From: Capitulum mitella
Taxonomy: Eukaryota > Arthropoda > Thecostraca > Pollicipedomorpha > Pollicipedidae
Length of the DNA stretch: 64,000 nucleotides
Assembly (NCBI GenBank): GCA_030062745.1
Contig: CP099849.1
Span: 27,200,024-27,264,023 of the forward strand
Reading direction: 5' to 3'
Of the stretch, positions 1 through 43,862 are shown in pieces (the stretch's first letter is position 1; the number at the start of each line of letters is the position of its first letter). The notes beneath the pieces were generated by a model. The model was not told where the DNA came from. It did not search any database and saw only the letters and a program-made list of their open reading frames with translations. Made by a program: the position numbers and the translations under genes.

Positions 1-573
1 GGACGGGAGCACCTGGCCCCCAGACGGCGGGCACAGGGGGCGAGATGTAGTGTATGGCATTCCGATAGCGGAGAGGAGAAATAACGATTTTTTTGCGCGC
101 TGACATTACGTATAATTGTTATGTTGCGCTGTCACCCCCGTGTTTGTATGTATCAGGTGATGAAAAACATCTTTCCGTGTATGAATTTTACAAACACAGA
201 AGAATTGTCTATTCTATCAAAAGAAGAAAAAAGCAGTGGTGGCTTGGCAGCAAAAGGTCGGACTCGCCGGACGGAAGTGATATTTACTCGCGCTGATGAC
301 GAGGGAAGGGGGACGGCAAGCCCCTTCGCCATTTGACCCCTAACTGAGCTAGCGCCTTGGGTCAAAAAGCAATCGATAGCTGCGTACACAAGGGAATCCA
401 GTGGTACCCGGGCGACTTCCGTCAGGTCAGTCAGTGACCTCTTAGGTAAGGGTGACACTGTATGCTTAGGAACTATGAATCGATTTTCCAGAACCAAAAA
501 TTTCGTGCCAGCTAGGTCTCAGATTGTCTCCATTATTATATTCACTACTTATTATACGCGCATATATTTATGT

Positions 574-605
<32 letters not shown>

Positions 606-1239
606 CATATATTATCTTACGTCATCAACCTAGTTTGACAATGAAAGGTCACTAAAGTGGCCTGTTGGCATCTGCCGTGTATGCAAAACTTTTGCCCTAA
701 AACAGCAAAGAACGGCATTTGGCGCAAAAATGGCTCTGCAAGCCGTAACTAGCGACGCCATAACTCGGTGACCTGAGATAACCTGGGTTCACGTTTTTTT
801 CCAAAACATGCGCAATGAATGTATCGTCAGGTATGCCGAATTTCATGGGGCTGTGGCTCGCTGTTTTGCCGTGGTCCCGGAAACATTACTTTGGGTGTGG
901 CTTTCGTCCTCTTGTCTGGCAAGGGTTCAACCAACGGTAAAGAGATTGAACCAACACCACCATGCTTACTAATGCAAAACGCCTTTCCAGTCCATCTAAG
1001 CACAGGGAAAAATTTCTCTGACGGGGAGAGTCCTTGTGGGTCTGCTCAGAACCAGTCAACATCGACGGATCGCTCGCGTCTCACGGCTCGCTACCATTCC
1101 CTCGGCAGTCTCTTCTGTGACCTGGAAGGAGAGATTTATGTCTCGGCCACGGAACTGAATTGTAGGGCTCTATCTCGGCCCTGCGGTCTCGTCCTACCTA
1201 TGATCTGTAGTCACCACCTCAGGCGTTTCATTTTGTGCG

Positions 1240-1605
1240 TCCCCGCGGAGGCGCCGCCGCGGCCCGCAGATGACTGGCTGCGGAGGCGCCGCCGCGGTCC
1301 GCAGATGACTGGCTGCGGAGGCGCCGCCGCGGCCCGCAGATGACTGGCTGCGGAGGCGCGCGCGCGCCCGCAGATGACTGGCTGCGGAGGCGCCGCCGCG
1401 GTCCGCAGATGACTGGCTGCGGAGGCGCCGCCGCGGCCCGCAGATGACTGGCTGCGGAGGCGCCGCCGCGGCCCGCAGATGACTGGCTGCGGAGGCGCCG
1501 CCGCGGCCCGCAGATGACTGGCTGCGGAGGCGCCGCCGCGGCCCGCAGATGACTGGCTGCGGCGGCGCCGCCGCGGCCCGCAGATGACTGGCTGCGGCGG
1601 CGAGC
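1240..1605. repeat. 35-bp GC-rich minisatellite, ~10 copies
   Basis: The unit is CAGATGACTGGCTGCGG plus GAGGCGCCGCCGCGGCC. One copy contains a GCGCGCGCGCGC run. It is not next to any exon I can identify; the ORFs across it are repeat artefacts. Confidence 0.9.
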
Positions 1606-2788
1606 GGCGGCAGGACGCGGCGGTCAGCCGCTAACGTGCGGTCATCAGGCCTACAGTAAATCAAAATACACGCTACCCCGATACACGTTACACCAAGAGT
1701 CCAGTGACCTCGGCTGTCAGCTGATCGGTCGCGTTGCTCGTTGATTGCGCTGCTGCTCGAACCCGAGCTGCGCCGGCAACAACTCGTGTTGCTCACTGCT
1801 TCTGACGCTGTTGGTCGGCGCTCGGGCTGAGCATTCCTCGGCATGGGCTGCATGCCCAGCAGGCCCTAGCTGTTGCTGTTGCCTGTGCCGCTGTGCTGCT
1901 GGCCCTCCTTCTGCTACCGATGCATTGTTGCGTGATTTTGCTTGTCTTATTCGATCGATGGTTCGGATTGGCTCGACGTCCCAGAGTTGGCTCGATGGTC
2001 AAGTCTCGTCGGTCGACAGCCGCAGGGTGCTGTGGACGCTGCGCACCGTGCACAGCGCAGTTTGCCATGTACGATGATACGCTACTCGCCAGATCTCTCT
2101 TCGCCTGTGCGGCGGCAGGTCATGACCCTGGTGATCTGTCGGGTGATCCTGGCCCGAGTACTCGATTCCGGAGGTGGTGTACAACAGGCACCCGTACCCG
2201 TGCGGCGAGCGTTCATCGTTGACCTTGGCAACAGCGGAGGCGAGTGTCACCACACATTATCGGTCACCGGCCCGATCCGCCTTCCTGGGCTTGCGGCGGC
2301 CCAGCCGGGGCGATGCTGGCGCCTGTCCCGCCCGGCAGGGCTTGCGATCCTGGTCGGCCTGGCCGGCGACGTTGTGTGCGCTGGTCCGTTCTGTCCGGTC
2401 CTGAGCTGCTTGCTTCGGCGACGTGTTTGCTGGCGTGCCGCCGCCGTCAAGAGGAAAATCCGCCCAACAGGTAGAGCGCAAAATAACAAAAGCTGATTCT
2501 GAAGAGACCTAAAACGTGACAACCGACAGCGACACGCTCCTCATGCGTCAGCTCTCTGACTGCAACGTCTTACGATGTCACGCCTTGCCGCGACAGCAAT
2601 CTCTTGTCTTCCGAAGAGAGACTAACCAGGAAATGGTGATAAATTGCAGCTTGATACGCTGGCACACAGCTCTTCTGCACATAGCCAGCCTGATAAAAAA
2701 CTCAGACCATGTCTCATTAATTGGTCTCTTAGCCAAGGCAGCGTAATCCAACACGGGTATGACACGCGTTTGAACGGTGCTTACCTGG

Positions 2789-2922
2789 ACCGCCGCCGTC
2801 TCCGGTTGTCGCGCGCCAGAGGCCGTCTTGAAGACAGCTGCGACGTTTGCCTGCTCGTTGCCGCTCTCGACCACCAGCAGGGCGAGTCCGAGGCATCTCG
2901 CCGACATGATGCACGATAACAT
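2789..2922 (-). CDS. Possible exon, unknown protein (weak)
   Basis: A minus-strand frame opens with ATG at 2922 and reads MSARCLGLALLVVESGNEQA (after MLSCI), then ...ASGARQPETAAVQ. It stops at a good donor (CCAG then GTAAGC) at 2788. A hydrophobic N-terminus hints at a secreted or membrane protein. No partner exon was recognised and no family is known to me. Confidence 0.2.
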
Positions 2923-3789
2923 GTCGCTTGCGATGCCGCCCAGAGCCGCAAGACGTCGACACTGGCAAAGCCATCAGGTGCAGATGGGCGGTCATAGACG
3001 GAAAATTCCCTAACGCAACAAGACGTATGGCCGCGGCCGTAGCACCTTACACATCCACCGTTCGAAAATGTTCACCACCTCTGCTACCATGTCATAGTCC
3101 GTGATCTTCGAAGTTCTGCATTCAACTGACCCACTTCGCCCGATCCGCGCCGGACTAGCCATTCGCCGCCCCGAGTTACTCACGTGACCGCCTGGTGGTA
3201 TCGTCCAGCACCACGCCAGGTGACGGCTAGCAGCTTAACCCTTACCCAATCGGCACCCTAACGTGGGCGGCTGGGGCCGGGGGGAGCGTTCTGACGCACT
3301 CCCACTCTATCTCGTCAAAGGAACGCCGGAGAAGAATGAAACTTACATTATTGGAAGCTCGCCATGAGTACTTTCCAAAACACGTATGCTTTTACATTTT
3401 TCTTGAAAATAATGCAGCTTTCTGGCCTATGTGCAAAAAATAGGAACAGCTAAGAATAGCACATTGAGATTTTTGAACGTCGCTGGCAAGTTTTTGTCCA
3501 TGTATGCTCCCAACACGGTAGAAATGATTTATACGAACATTTTTTCAAATGCCGGCAGACAGGAACGCCGATCATCGACGTGACCTGATCTGACCTTGTG
3601 AACTGACCTTACATTTAGCCGTTTTCTTTGTTTTATGTCGTGTTCTGTCGAGGATCGATAACAATGCAAGCAAAAAGGCAAGGGATGCCTTTGGACTGCA
3701 GCTCCTTGGGTTCCACAATCGTGATCAATAGGACACCATATAAGGTCGGTCATATGACCTGACCTGACGTAGGATCATGGCCTGGTTTG

Positions 3790-4700
3790 AAGCATGCTTG
3801 CCTAGATCTGCCATTGATTCATGAAATATGCCAGAGAAATAAAGCTGGACATCTGCATACGAACTCATTGCACCACGATGACCTTGCTTGATCTCAGGCG
3901 ACTTAAGTTCATCTCACGGCATGTAAGAGTTTTGGTGCAATTTTGGAGTGCAAAATCGTCTTCGTTACCTACTTTTACCCCAGTGATCATCAAAACGAAG
4001 TTAAAGGCTCCTGTTTGCTAGTTTACCGCAAATGTGACCTGACCTGAACCCATAATCATTCAAGTGGGTCAGCACTATTAGTCGTGTTAAGTGACTTCCT
4101 TGACTCAGGAATGCATTTCAGTTTTACCGCGGTGATCTCGCATGACCTCAAGCAACCTCGGATCAGTTTGCGGCTTGGAAGCGCCTTTGTGCAATTTTGG
4201 ACTGCAAAATCGACTTTATTGCCTATTTTTACCCCGGGAATCACTAAAAGGGGGTTTTAGATGTCCTAGTTCACCCCAAATACGACCTGACCTAACCTCA
4301 ACGACATTGCAGGGATGTGGACATTGCCTTCATGTGGATGAACACTGTTTGTCATGTTTGGTGACTTCCCTGGCCCAGGAACGCATTTCAGCTTCTATCA
4401 CGGTGGTCTCGCATGACCTCAAGTGACTGTAGGCCATTTCACAGCCTGGAAGTGTCTTGATGCAATTTTGGTCTGCAAAATGGGCTTCATTGTCTATTTT
4501 CACCTCCGACATAACCAAAACGGGGCTTTAGAATCCTTTATCTAGTTCACCCCAAATGTAACCAACCCTGATCTCATGGCGCTTTATGTACCCCAACACT
4601 GTTTGTCTTGTTTATTGACTTCCTTGGCCCAGGAATGCATTTCAGGCACCAACAAGCTGAAGAAACAGTTGAAAACAGTTGAAAACAGTTAAAAATAGGG
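3790..4700. repeat. Degenerate ~260-bp tandem repeat, 3-4 copies
   Basis: TGCAATTTTGG...TGCAAAAT recurs at 3936, 4190 and 4461. Each copy also shares CCCAGGAATGCATTTCAG-type and GACCTGACCT-type blocks. A related partial unit may begin before 3790. Confidence 0.7.
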
Positions 4701-5577
4701 AAATAGGACGAAAATTGGGCTGACCTCAGGTCACTGATATTGACCTTGACAACAACGTCGAGATAGCACAATGCTTACAAATGTTCTTGACTGCTATCCC
4801 TGATACTTTCAGGTCGATAGATCGCACGGTGCAGTCCGTATGATGGTTCACTTCGTTAACGTGACCTAAGCCAGTGGCCTGACACGACCGGAAGTTGAAA
4901 ATTCTACAGGACATGCGCAAAGGATGTACGAAAAGGTGCTGAAAATTCCAGCGAGTTGCGCGTGCTGTTGTTTGCCATCATCAGAAGTCATTACGAGGGC
5001 GTCAAAAAGCCCCCCCCCAAATTTTGGCGGAAGGTTAAGACAACGAGGAGTGACAGGATTGCGCCCACTAGAGGAGATGCCTCTTATGTCTCATTGGCTG
5101 CGCGGTTCACACAATGGGCCCAGCCCTGCAGAAACAAGGTTAGTAATTGCTCGCAGCGTAGTATCGGTTGGGCACTCCGTTGTATCCCTGCCATGTTGAC
5201 AGCCACGTCAAACCTAGGACCGCTTAGGCCATGCTTGGTAAATAAGCTGTCACTGAATGTAGCCGCTCTGTGTGTGTGCGCTAAAGTGCATTCTGCCACA
5301 TAGCCGGCACATGGCAAAGACGCTACGCAAAGAGAGAAGGTGACCAGAAATTGCTTTGATATTACGAGTGCATTACATGGATGCTATGATATTAAGATGT
5401 ACATATTTGTGTGTGTGTGTGTGTCAATAAATCATTGATTGAGTGGCTATAACACAGTCGGTGGTCGTGTGCCTGATGGACGGACAGTGGAGGTAACAGT
5501 GTCGGCGGGAGTTGACCGGTGTTCCCGGCGGCAGGAGGAGGGCCCCGGCCCCGGAAACAGCGCCGGACCGAGGCCAG

Positions 5578-7504
5578 ATCCTGTTTGTTGAGCCGTTCTA
5601 CGCTGGATCGCACAGGCAGCTTATCACCACGCTGATGCAAGGTACGCCGCGAACATTGCACTCCTGGGCTGCGCCGGAGCGCCAATAAACACTGGACAGT
5701 TTATGCCCGATGAAAGTCCCTTTGTGGTAAGTTTTTCGTTTGAAGCAACTTTCTTCGAGATGAGACTTTCTTTGGTGAGACATGAAAGACCTCCATTGTC
5801 GACATCAACGTCGCGGAATGCAGGTTCATGGTTGTGTCATTTTTGTGATTAGGCCTTCAGCTATGGTGAGGTCACTGCCGAAAGGACACTGTATACGTCA
5901 GAGAGCCGATGGGGGTGCCTGAAGTCCCATTGTTGAACTGCACGGGTGTCTGTCCGGTCTGACCTGAGGTAACTGTGTAACTGTACAGGTCTGCAGCTGG
6001 ACGGTCGGCAGTGTCGTCTGGTGACGATGTCTGGCAGGAAGTGGCACTGGAGAGCTCGCACCTCAGCATTGTATCTGGCTGAGACAATACCGGCCGAAAG
6101 GTACAGGTGAGATCCGACTATCCCGACCGACAGGTACAGGCGAGATCCGATTATTCCAGCCGACAGGTATAGGTGAAATCCGATTATCCCGGCCGACAGG
6201 TAAAGGTGAGATCCGACTATCCCGGCCGACAGGTACAGGCGAGATCCGATTATTCCAGCCGACTGGTACAGGTGAGATCCCACTGTCCCGGCCGACAGGT
6301 ACAGATGAGATCCCACTGTCCCGCCGTACAGATACAGATAAAATCCCCCGAAACTGTCTTGAACGGTTCCTAACTAATATTCTGTTTCTTGGTTTTTCGA
6401 ACGTCAGTCTGCCGCCAAATCGGTCTTTAATGACTGCAGCTGGAAGTTCCAGAGATGATGGCTAAGGAATGAGATGTTCTAATTTGCAAATATCCGAGTT
6501 CTTACCCTTTATCTCGTCTTCCTTCGTGAGACTAGTCGAGTGTTTGTACAGCGTAGGCTGGCGTCGCGTGATCTGGACGTCTGCCAACAATTCTGCACTG
6601 CTGTTGAGTGCTGAACTGTTGAAATGAACTGAAGCGGCCAGAGGCTCGCTGCCGGCACGGTGAGTGACGTTACAGTTCTGGCTGCGCTGATGACCCAGAA
6701 TTACCCCCGCCGCCGGCAGACTGCTGTTCACCTCGTCCGTGACACCGCTGGCCGAGCTCTGCGGCCTTCGACCGGACCTGGCGGCTGCGCACAAGGTGCT
6801 CTACTTCCACGAAAACCAGCTGGTGTACCCGGTGAGGAAGCAAGCTGACACCGACTTCCAGTACGGCTACAACCAGATCACCGCCTGGTGGGTGTCGGTC
6901 CGGGCACATAGTCATCCTGCCCGCCATCGTGCATCCGAACCAACTGTAGAAATCGCCGGTGCTTGGCGCTTCTGGTATGGACGGTGTTTTGCATTGATTG
7001 AAACGTTTGAAATGCTTTTCTTGAACGACATTGTAAGGAAAAAGCCAGTGACGTTAAAGGTTGCTACTGTCTGTGTTGCCTGCCTGATGTTTCTGACTTG
7101 GTTTGTTTAAATGAGTTGAACATGCGTTGCACTTTTGTATTTCAGTTTGGTTGCGGACCAAATTACCTTCAATTCCAAGTACAATATGGAGTCATTTTTG
7201 GAGAACGTGGACCATTTCATGAAGACTCAGCCAGACTACCGCCCGAAAAGGATTAGCTGAAAAGGTGCAAAATCATCAAATGGGACCAATGCACCTTTCC
7301 TCTGTCGGGCCATTTCGTGAGAGACGTGGTGCGTTGTGTTATGGATGGTGCGTGGCGGTGTTTTGAACTTTTGTGTGCGCATTGCTGAGTAAGACGTGCA
7401 GAGTAAGGCATGTTGACGTGGATATAATTTTGTCAGATCCGGCCCAAGTGCGGTGTTCTGCATTTCCCTCTGTGTCTACCAGACGTCCTCTGGCCGCAAA
7501 GATG
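5578..7504 (+). CDS. GTDC1: GTDC1/QTMAN tRNA-queuosine mannosyltransferase, 5' half (five exons)
   Basis: Exons seen: <=5578-5641, 5989-6106, 6720-6887, 7146-7264 and 7437-7504. The family is a GT4-type glycosyltransferase recently shown to mannosylate queuosine in the anticodon loop of cytosolic tRNA-Asp. Visible family landmarks in order: ILFVEPFYAGSHRQL (donor-side N-terminal motif), KWHWRARTSALYLAETIP, LCGLRPDL, VLYFHENQLVYPVRK, FQYGYNQI, CLVADQITFNSKYNMESF, RPK, then IRPKC and FPLCLPDVLWPQRW. Junctions are GT-AG and phases match, except that exon 4 carries one extra base near the AAAA run at 7246-7249, which gives a TGA at 7258-7260. The start codon is unresolved: the first exon has no in-frame ATG before an upstream TAA. 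Exons for the C-terminal half (EHDK, HEFFGVAMLEA-type motifs) were not found before the converging msn gene, so this is a partial gene, a pseudogene or an assembly break. Family identity is strong; intactness is doubtful. Confidence 0.85.
6090..6343. repeat. 33-bp minisatellite carrying the GTDC1 exon 2 donor, 8 copies
   Basis: The unit spans the last bases of exon 2 and the start of its intron. The true donor (TACAG then GTGAGATCC) is at 6107. Homologous positions follow at exactly 33-base steps: 6140 GC, 6173 GT, 6206 GT, 6239 GC, 6272 GT, 6305 AT, 6338 AT. Reading past the first donor meets TGA at once, so downstream donors would be non-productive. Confidence 0.9.
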
Positions 7505-8005
7505 GTGAGCTGTCCCCTGGTAACGGCTCATTACGCGTCCTCTGGCCGCACAGATGGTGAGCTGTCCCCTGGTAACGGCTCATTACGCGTCCTCTGGCCG
7601 CACAGATGGTGAGCTGTCCCCTGGTAACGGCTCATAACGCGTTCTCTGGCCACACAGGTGGTGAGCTGTCTTCTGGTAACGGCACATTGCACGTCCTCTG
7701 GCCGCACAGATGGTGAGCTGTCCCCTGGTAACGGCTCATAACGCGTCCTCTGGCCACACAGGTGGTGAGCTGTCTTCTGGTAACGGCACATTGCACGTTC
7801 TCTGGCCGCACAGATGGTGAGCTGTCCTCTGGTAACGGGCCGCTACACATCCTTTGGCCACACAGATGGTGAGATGTCCTCTGTTAACGGCTCATTGCAC
7901 GTCTTTGGGCCACACAGATGGTGAGCTGTCCTCTGTTAACGAGTCATTACTCGTCCTCTGGCCGCACAGATGGTGAGCTGTCCCCTGGTAACGGCCCGTC
8001 ATCCA
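7484..8005. repeat. 52-bp minisatellite carrying the GTDC1 exon 5 donor, 10 copies
   Basis: The unit is the exon end (encoding VLWPHRW) plus about 32 bases of intron. GTGAG recurs at 7505, 7557, 7609, 7661, 7713, 7765, 7817, 7869, 7921 and 7973, an exact 52-base period with no indels. The copy joined to exon 5 reads CAA (Q); all later copies read CAC (H) at this position. Confidence 0.92.
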
Positions 8006-10177
8006 TCATACGGCCAGCCTAGCGCAGCCAGCACACCCCCTATGAACTGAAGATTACAGACTTTATCGCGCGACCTTGAAAGTTCCTAATTTCGTCGCTA
8101 GATATCAGTACAGTTGCCACCTCAATGGAGACACGGCTGGACCGACTCCGCCTGTGTCCTGAAGGTGGCAAAAGACAAAACATAATGCCAAAAAAACTCT
8201 ACTCCCAAGAAGAGGATAGAGGGAGTCACACACCCTCCCAGTGCGTCGGGGATTGCGCACCAAATGATTGCCAAAGATGCTGACCGTGCGCGATGATTCC
8301 CAGCCGTTCGCACGCGCTCGAACGCACCTCGGGAACCTCCATGCAAAGATTCAGCAAATGCGCTCGGTAGCAGGACGCAGGGCGATGCCTGTGGTGGTGG
8401 CTGGTCCGGCCGTCGGCTCATATCCCTCATAAGGCCGGCTCACGCCCTTCGTTCGACTCGTAGTCGCTCCGCATTGGTCACCATCGTGTCGTGTTCGTAC
8501 CTCCTGGCCTGGATCGCGTCCGTTTGTAAGATGTATGCGAAGCGATTCGGCTACAGTCGTGTAGCTCACTCTACCTTCGAACGCATTGCTGGAAGCCCAC
8601 TGTGTTGTGGGTGCCAGTGTCGTCACGAACAGTTTTTGAACTCTGAGGATTTTTTAGTAACTTATAGTGGAAGTCGCGAGGACTAACACGAGCGAGGTGG
8701 ACTGGTTCAGCTATCACGCAGGCAGCGGAAATTCTGTTGCGGTATTCTGCACGAATGTGTCCGGAAATTGGCGTCCTCCTTCGGGACGGCCGCCACGCCA
8801 TGCACTGTCGCGACCCGTCAACCCAACAGAGGTTTTATATTGCTGTATTTCCTAACGTTTTCCCATCGTATGTACAGTTAGGCAAGAAATACGGAAACTG
8901 TCGGACAAGTATGCTATCAAACAGTTTCGAAAATAAAAGCTTCGCAGAGAGTCGTCGCGGCAGGGTTTCAATACGCACCGGTACAAAAGCGAGGACTTAT
9001 AATACACAAATCACGGAGTCTCCAAGACGCTCAGAAAGCATACGGCGCTGCACCATCACGAATAACGTCACGAATATTGTCGGCGGCCTTCGTGACGGGA
9101 GCGGCAGCCGGCTCCAATGTCCCCGGACCGGCACACGCTGACCCCGGACCGGCACAGGGTGACCCCGGACCGGCATAGGCTGACCCCGGACCGGCACAGG
9201 CTGACCCCGGACCGGCACAGGGTGACCCCGGACCGGCACACGCTGACCCCGGACCGGCACAGGGTGACCCCGGACCGGCACACGCTGACCCCGGACCGGC
9301 ACACGCTGACCCCGGACCGGCATAGGCTGACCCCGGACTGGCACACGGTGACCCCGGACCGGCACAGGGTGACCCAGGGCCGGCACACGGTGACTTCGGA
9401 CCGGCACAGGGTGACCCCGGACCGGCAAAGGGTGACCCCCGGACCGGCGCGGGGTTACCCAGGATTGGCGCAGGGTGACAAGGGAGAGGGACACCTGCCC
9501 CGACACCGAGGGTCCTGTTCTCGAGCCAGCTGCGCCTCTTCCGTCGGCTCCGCTTTAGATGTGTGCAGACTTAACGGCCAGCACGCCCCATCCTCCGCCT
9601 GCTCAGGGAAGACCACCACAAGGATCCAGACGGCGCGAGTTTCGCTTGGGGTAAAATCCATAAAGCATCGAACAAAACAACAAAATGAGAATGGGATTGC
9701 CGTGACGGCTTCTCCCGCGCGCCGAGCTCGGCAGCGGCCGCGCAGCGAGCGGCGCTGCTGCCGCTCGAGCGGGTGCGATGCCGGCCGACAGGCGCTGCAC
9801 CGCCCGGACCCGCCAGTGTTACAGTCTAGTTCTACAGCACGCCCGGATACGTCGGTTAACATTCAGCCGGCACACACGCACACATACACATACGCGCCAG
9901 CACGCACGCCGCGCGAGCGCTGCGCCCGCAGGCGCACTTGTAAAACGGATTTTCCATGTATGGGTTCCAAACTGTAACAAAATAATATTCGCAACACAGG
10001 AGCTGGCCGCCGCCGCGGGGCCGGCGCAGTTCGGGGCGGCTCTCTGCGGAAGAGGGGCGCCGACGTCGGTGCCGCACGCGGCGAGAGAAAGCCGCAAAGA
10101 TCGGATAGACAAGGTCCTAGCGCGGCTCGCAGCCGCGAAACTACCACCATGCCGGGATATTACATGCCTAGGCGTTA
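8006..10177. other. Region between the GTDC1 exons and the msn 3' end
   Basis: It should hold the missing GTDC1 3' exons, but none of the conserved motifs appear in any frame. Apart from the 21-bp repeat at 9112-9470 I see no gene. The msn 3' UTR and polyadenylation site must lie in the 9.5-10.5 kb part, but no clear AATAAA was found. Confidence 0.5.
9112..9470. repeat. 21-bp minisatellite, ~17 copies
   Basis: The unit is TGACCCCGGACCGGCACAGGG with single-base variants. The period is a multiple of three, which leaves both strands open and makes spurious ORFs. Confidence 0.92.
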
Positions 10178-10415
10178 CGGCGGCCGGGCGGCGCCGCGGC
10201 CCGCCCGCTCCTCTGCGCCGGCCGGGCGGCGCCGCGGCCCGCCCGCTCCTCTGCGCCGGCCGGGCGGCGCCGCGGCCCGCCCGCTCCTCTGCGCCGGCCG
10301 GGCGGCGCCGCGGCCCGCCCGCTCCTCTGCGCCGGCCGGGCGGCGCCGCGGCCCGCCCGCTCCTCTGCGCCGGCCGGGCGGCGCCGCGGCCCGCCCGCTC
10401 CTCTGCGCCGGCCGG
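10178..10415. repeat. 38-bp GC-rich minisatellite, 6 copies, just downstream of the msn stop
   Basis: The core GCTCCTCTGCGCCGGCCGGG recurs every 38 bases from 10207. It lies 140 bases past the msn stop codon, so it may be in the 3' UTR. Confidence 0.9.
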
Positions 10416-10554
10416 CGGGCGCCCGGAGGACGCCGCGGCTAAGCTCGCGGCCACGGTGGCGTGGTCCGAGCCGCGGCCGACCCCCGGCTGGGCGCCGTCT
10501 GTCCCGGTCCGGCAGGCCGGCGCGGCCGCCGGCCGCTCGCCGGGAACCCGGCCC

Positions 10555-43862
<33,308 letters not shown>

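Larger units (their letters stand above)
1..5400. other. Unassigned region upstream of GTDC1
   Basis: Apart from the listed repeats, the weak exon at 2789-2922 and a CA/TA tract near 577-606, I see nothing identifiable. Sequence at 1.6-3.3 kb is GC-rich; 3.3-5.4 kb is AT-rich and full of TGACCT motifs. A (TG)n tract lies at 5409-5424. Confidence 0.5.

Noticed and set aside
5861-6316. 151-aa minus-strand ORF with repeated SHLYLSAGI
   Set aside because: It is the antisense of the 33-bp donor-seeded repeat in GTDC1 intron 2.
8737-9141. 134-aa plus-strand ORF as a missing GTDC1 exon
   Set aside because: No GTDC1 motif, no suitable splice sites, and it runs into the minisatellite.
9117-9977. 286-aa plus-strand ORF
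   Set aside because: The first third is the 21-bp minisatellite and the rest has no family resemblance or splice support.
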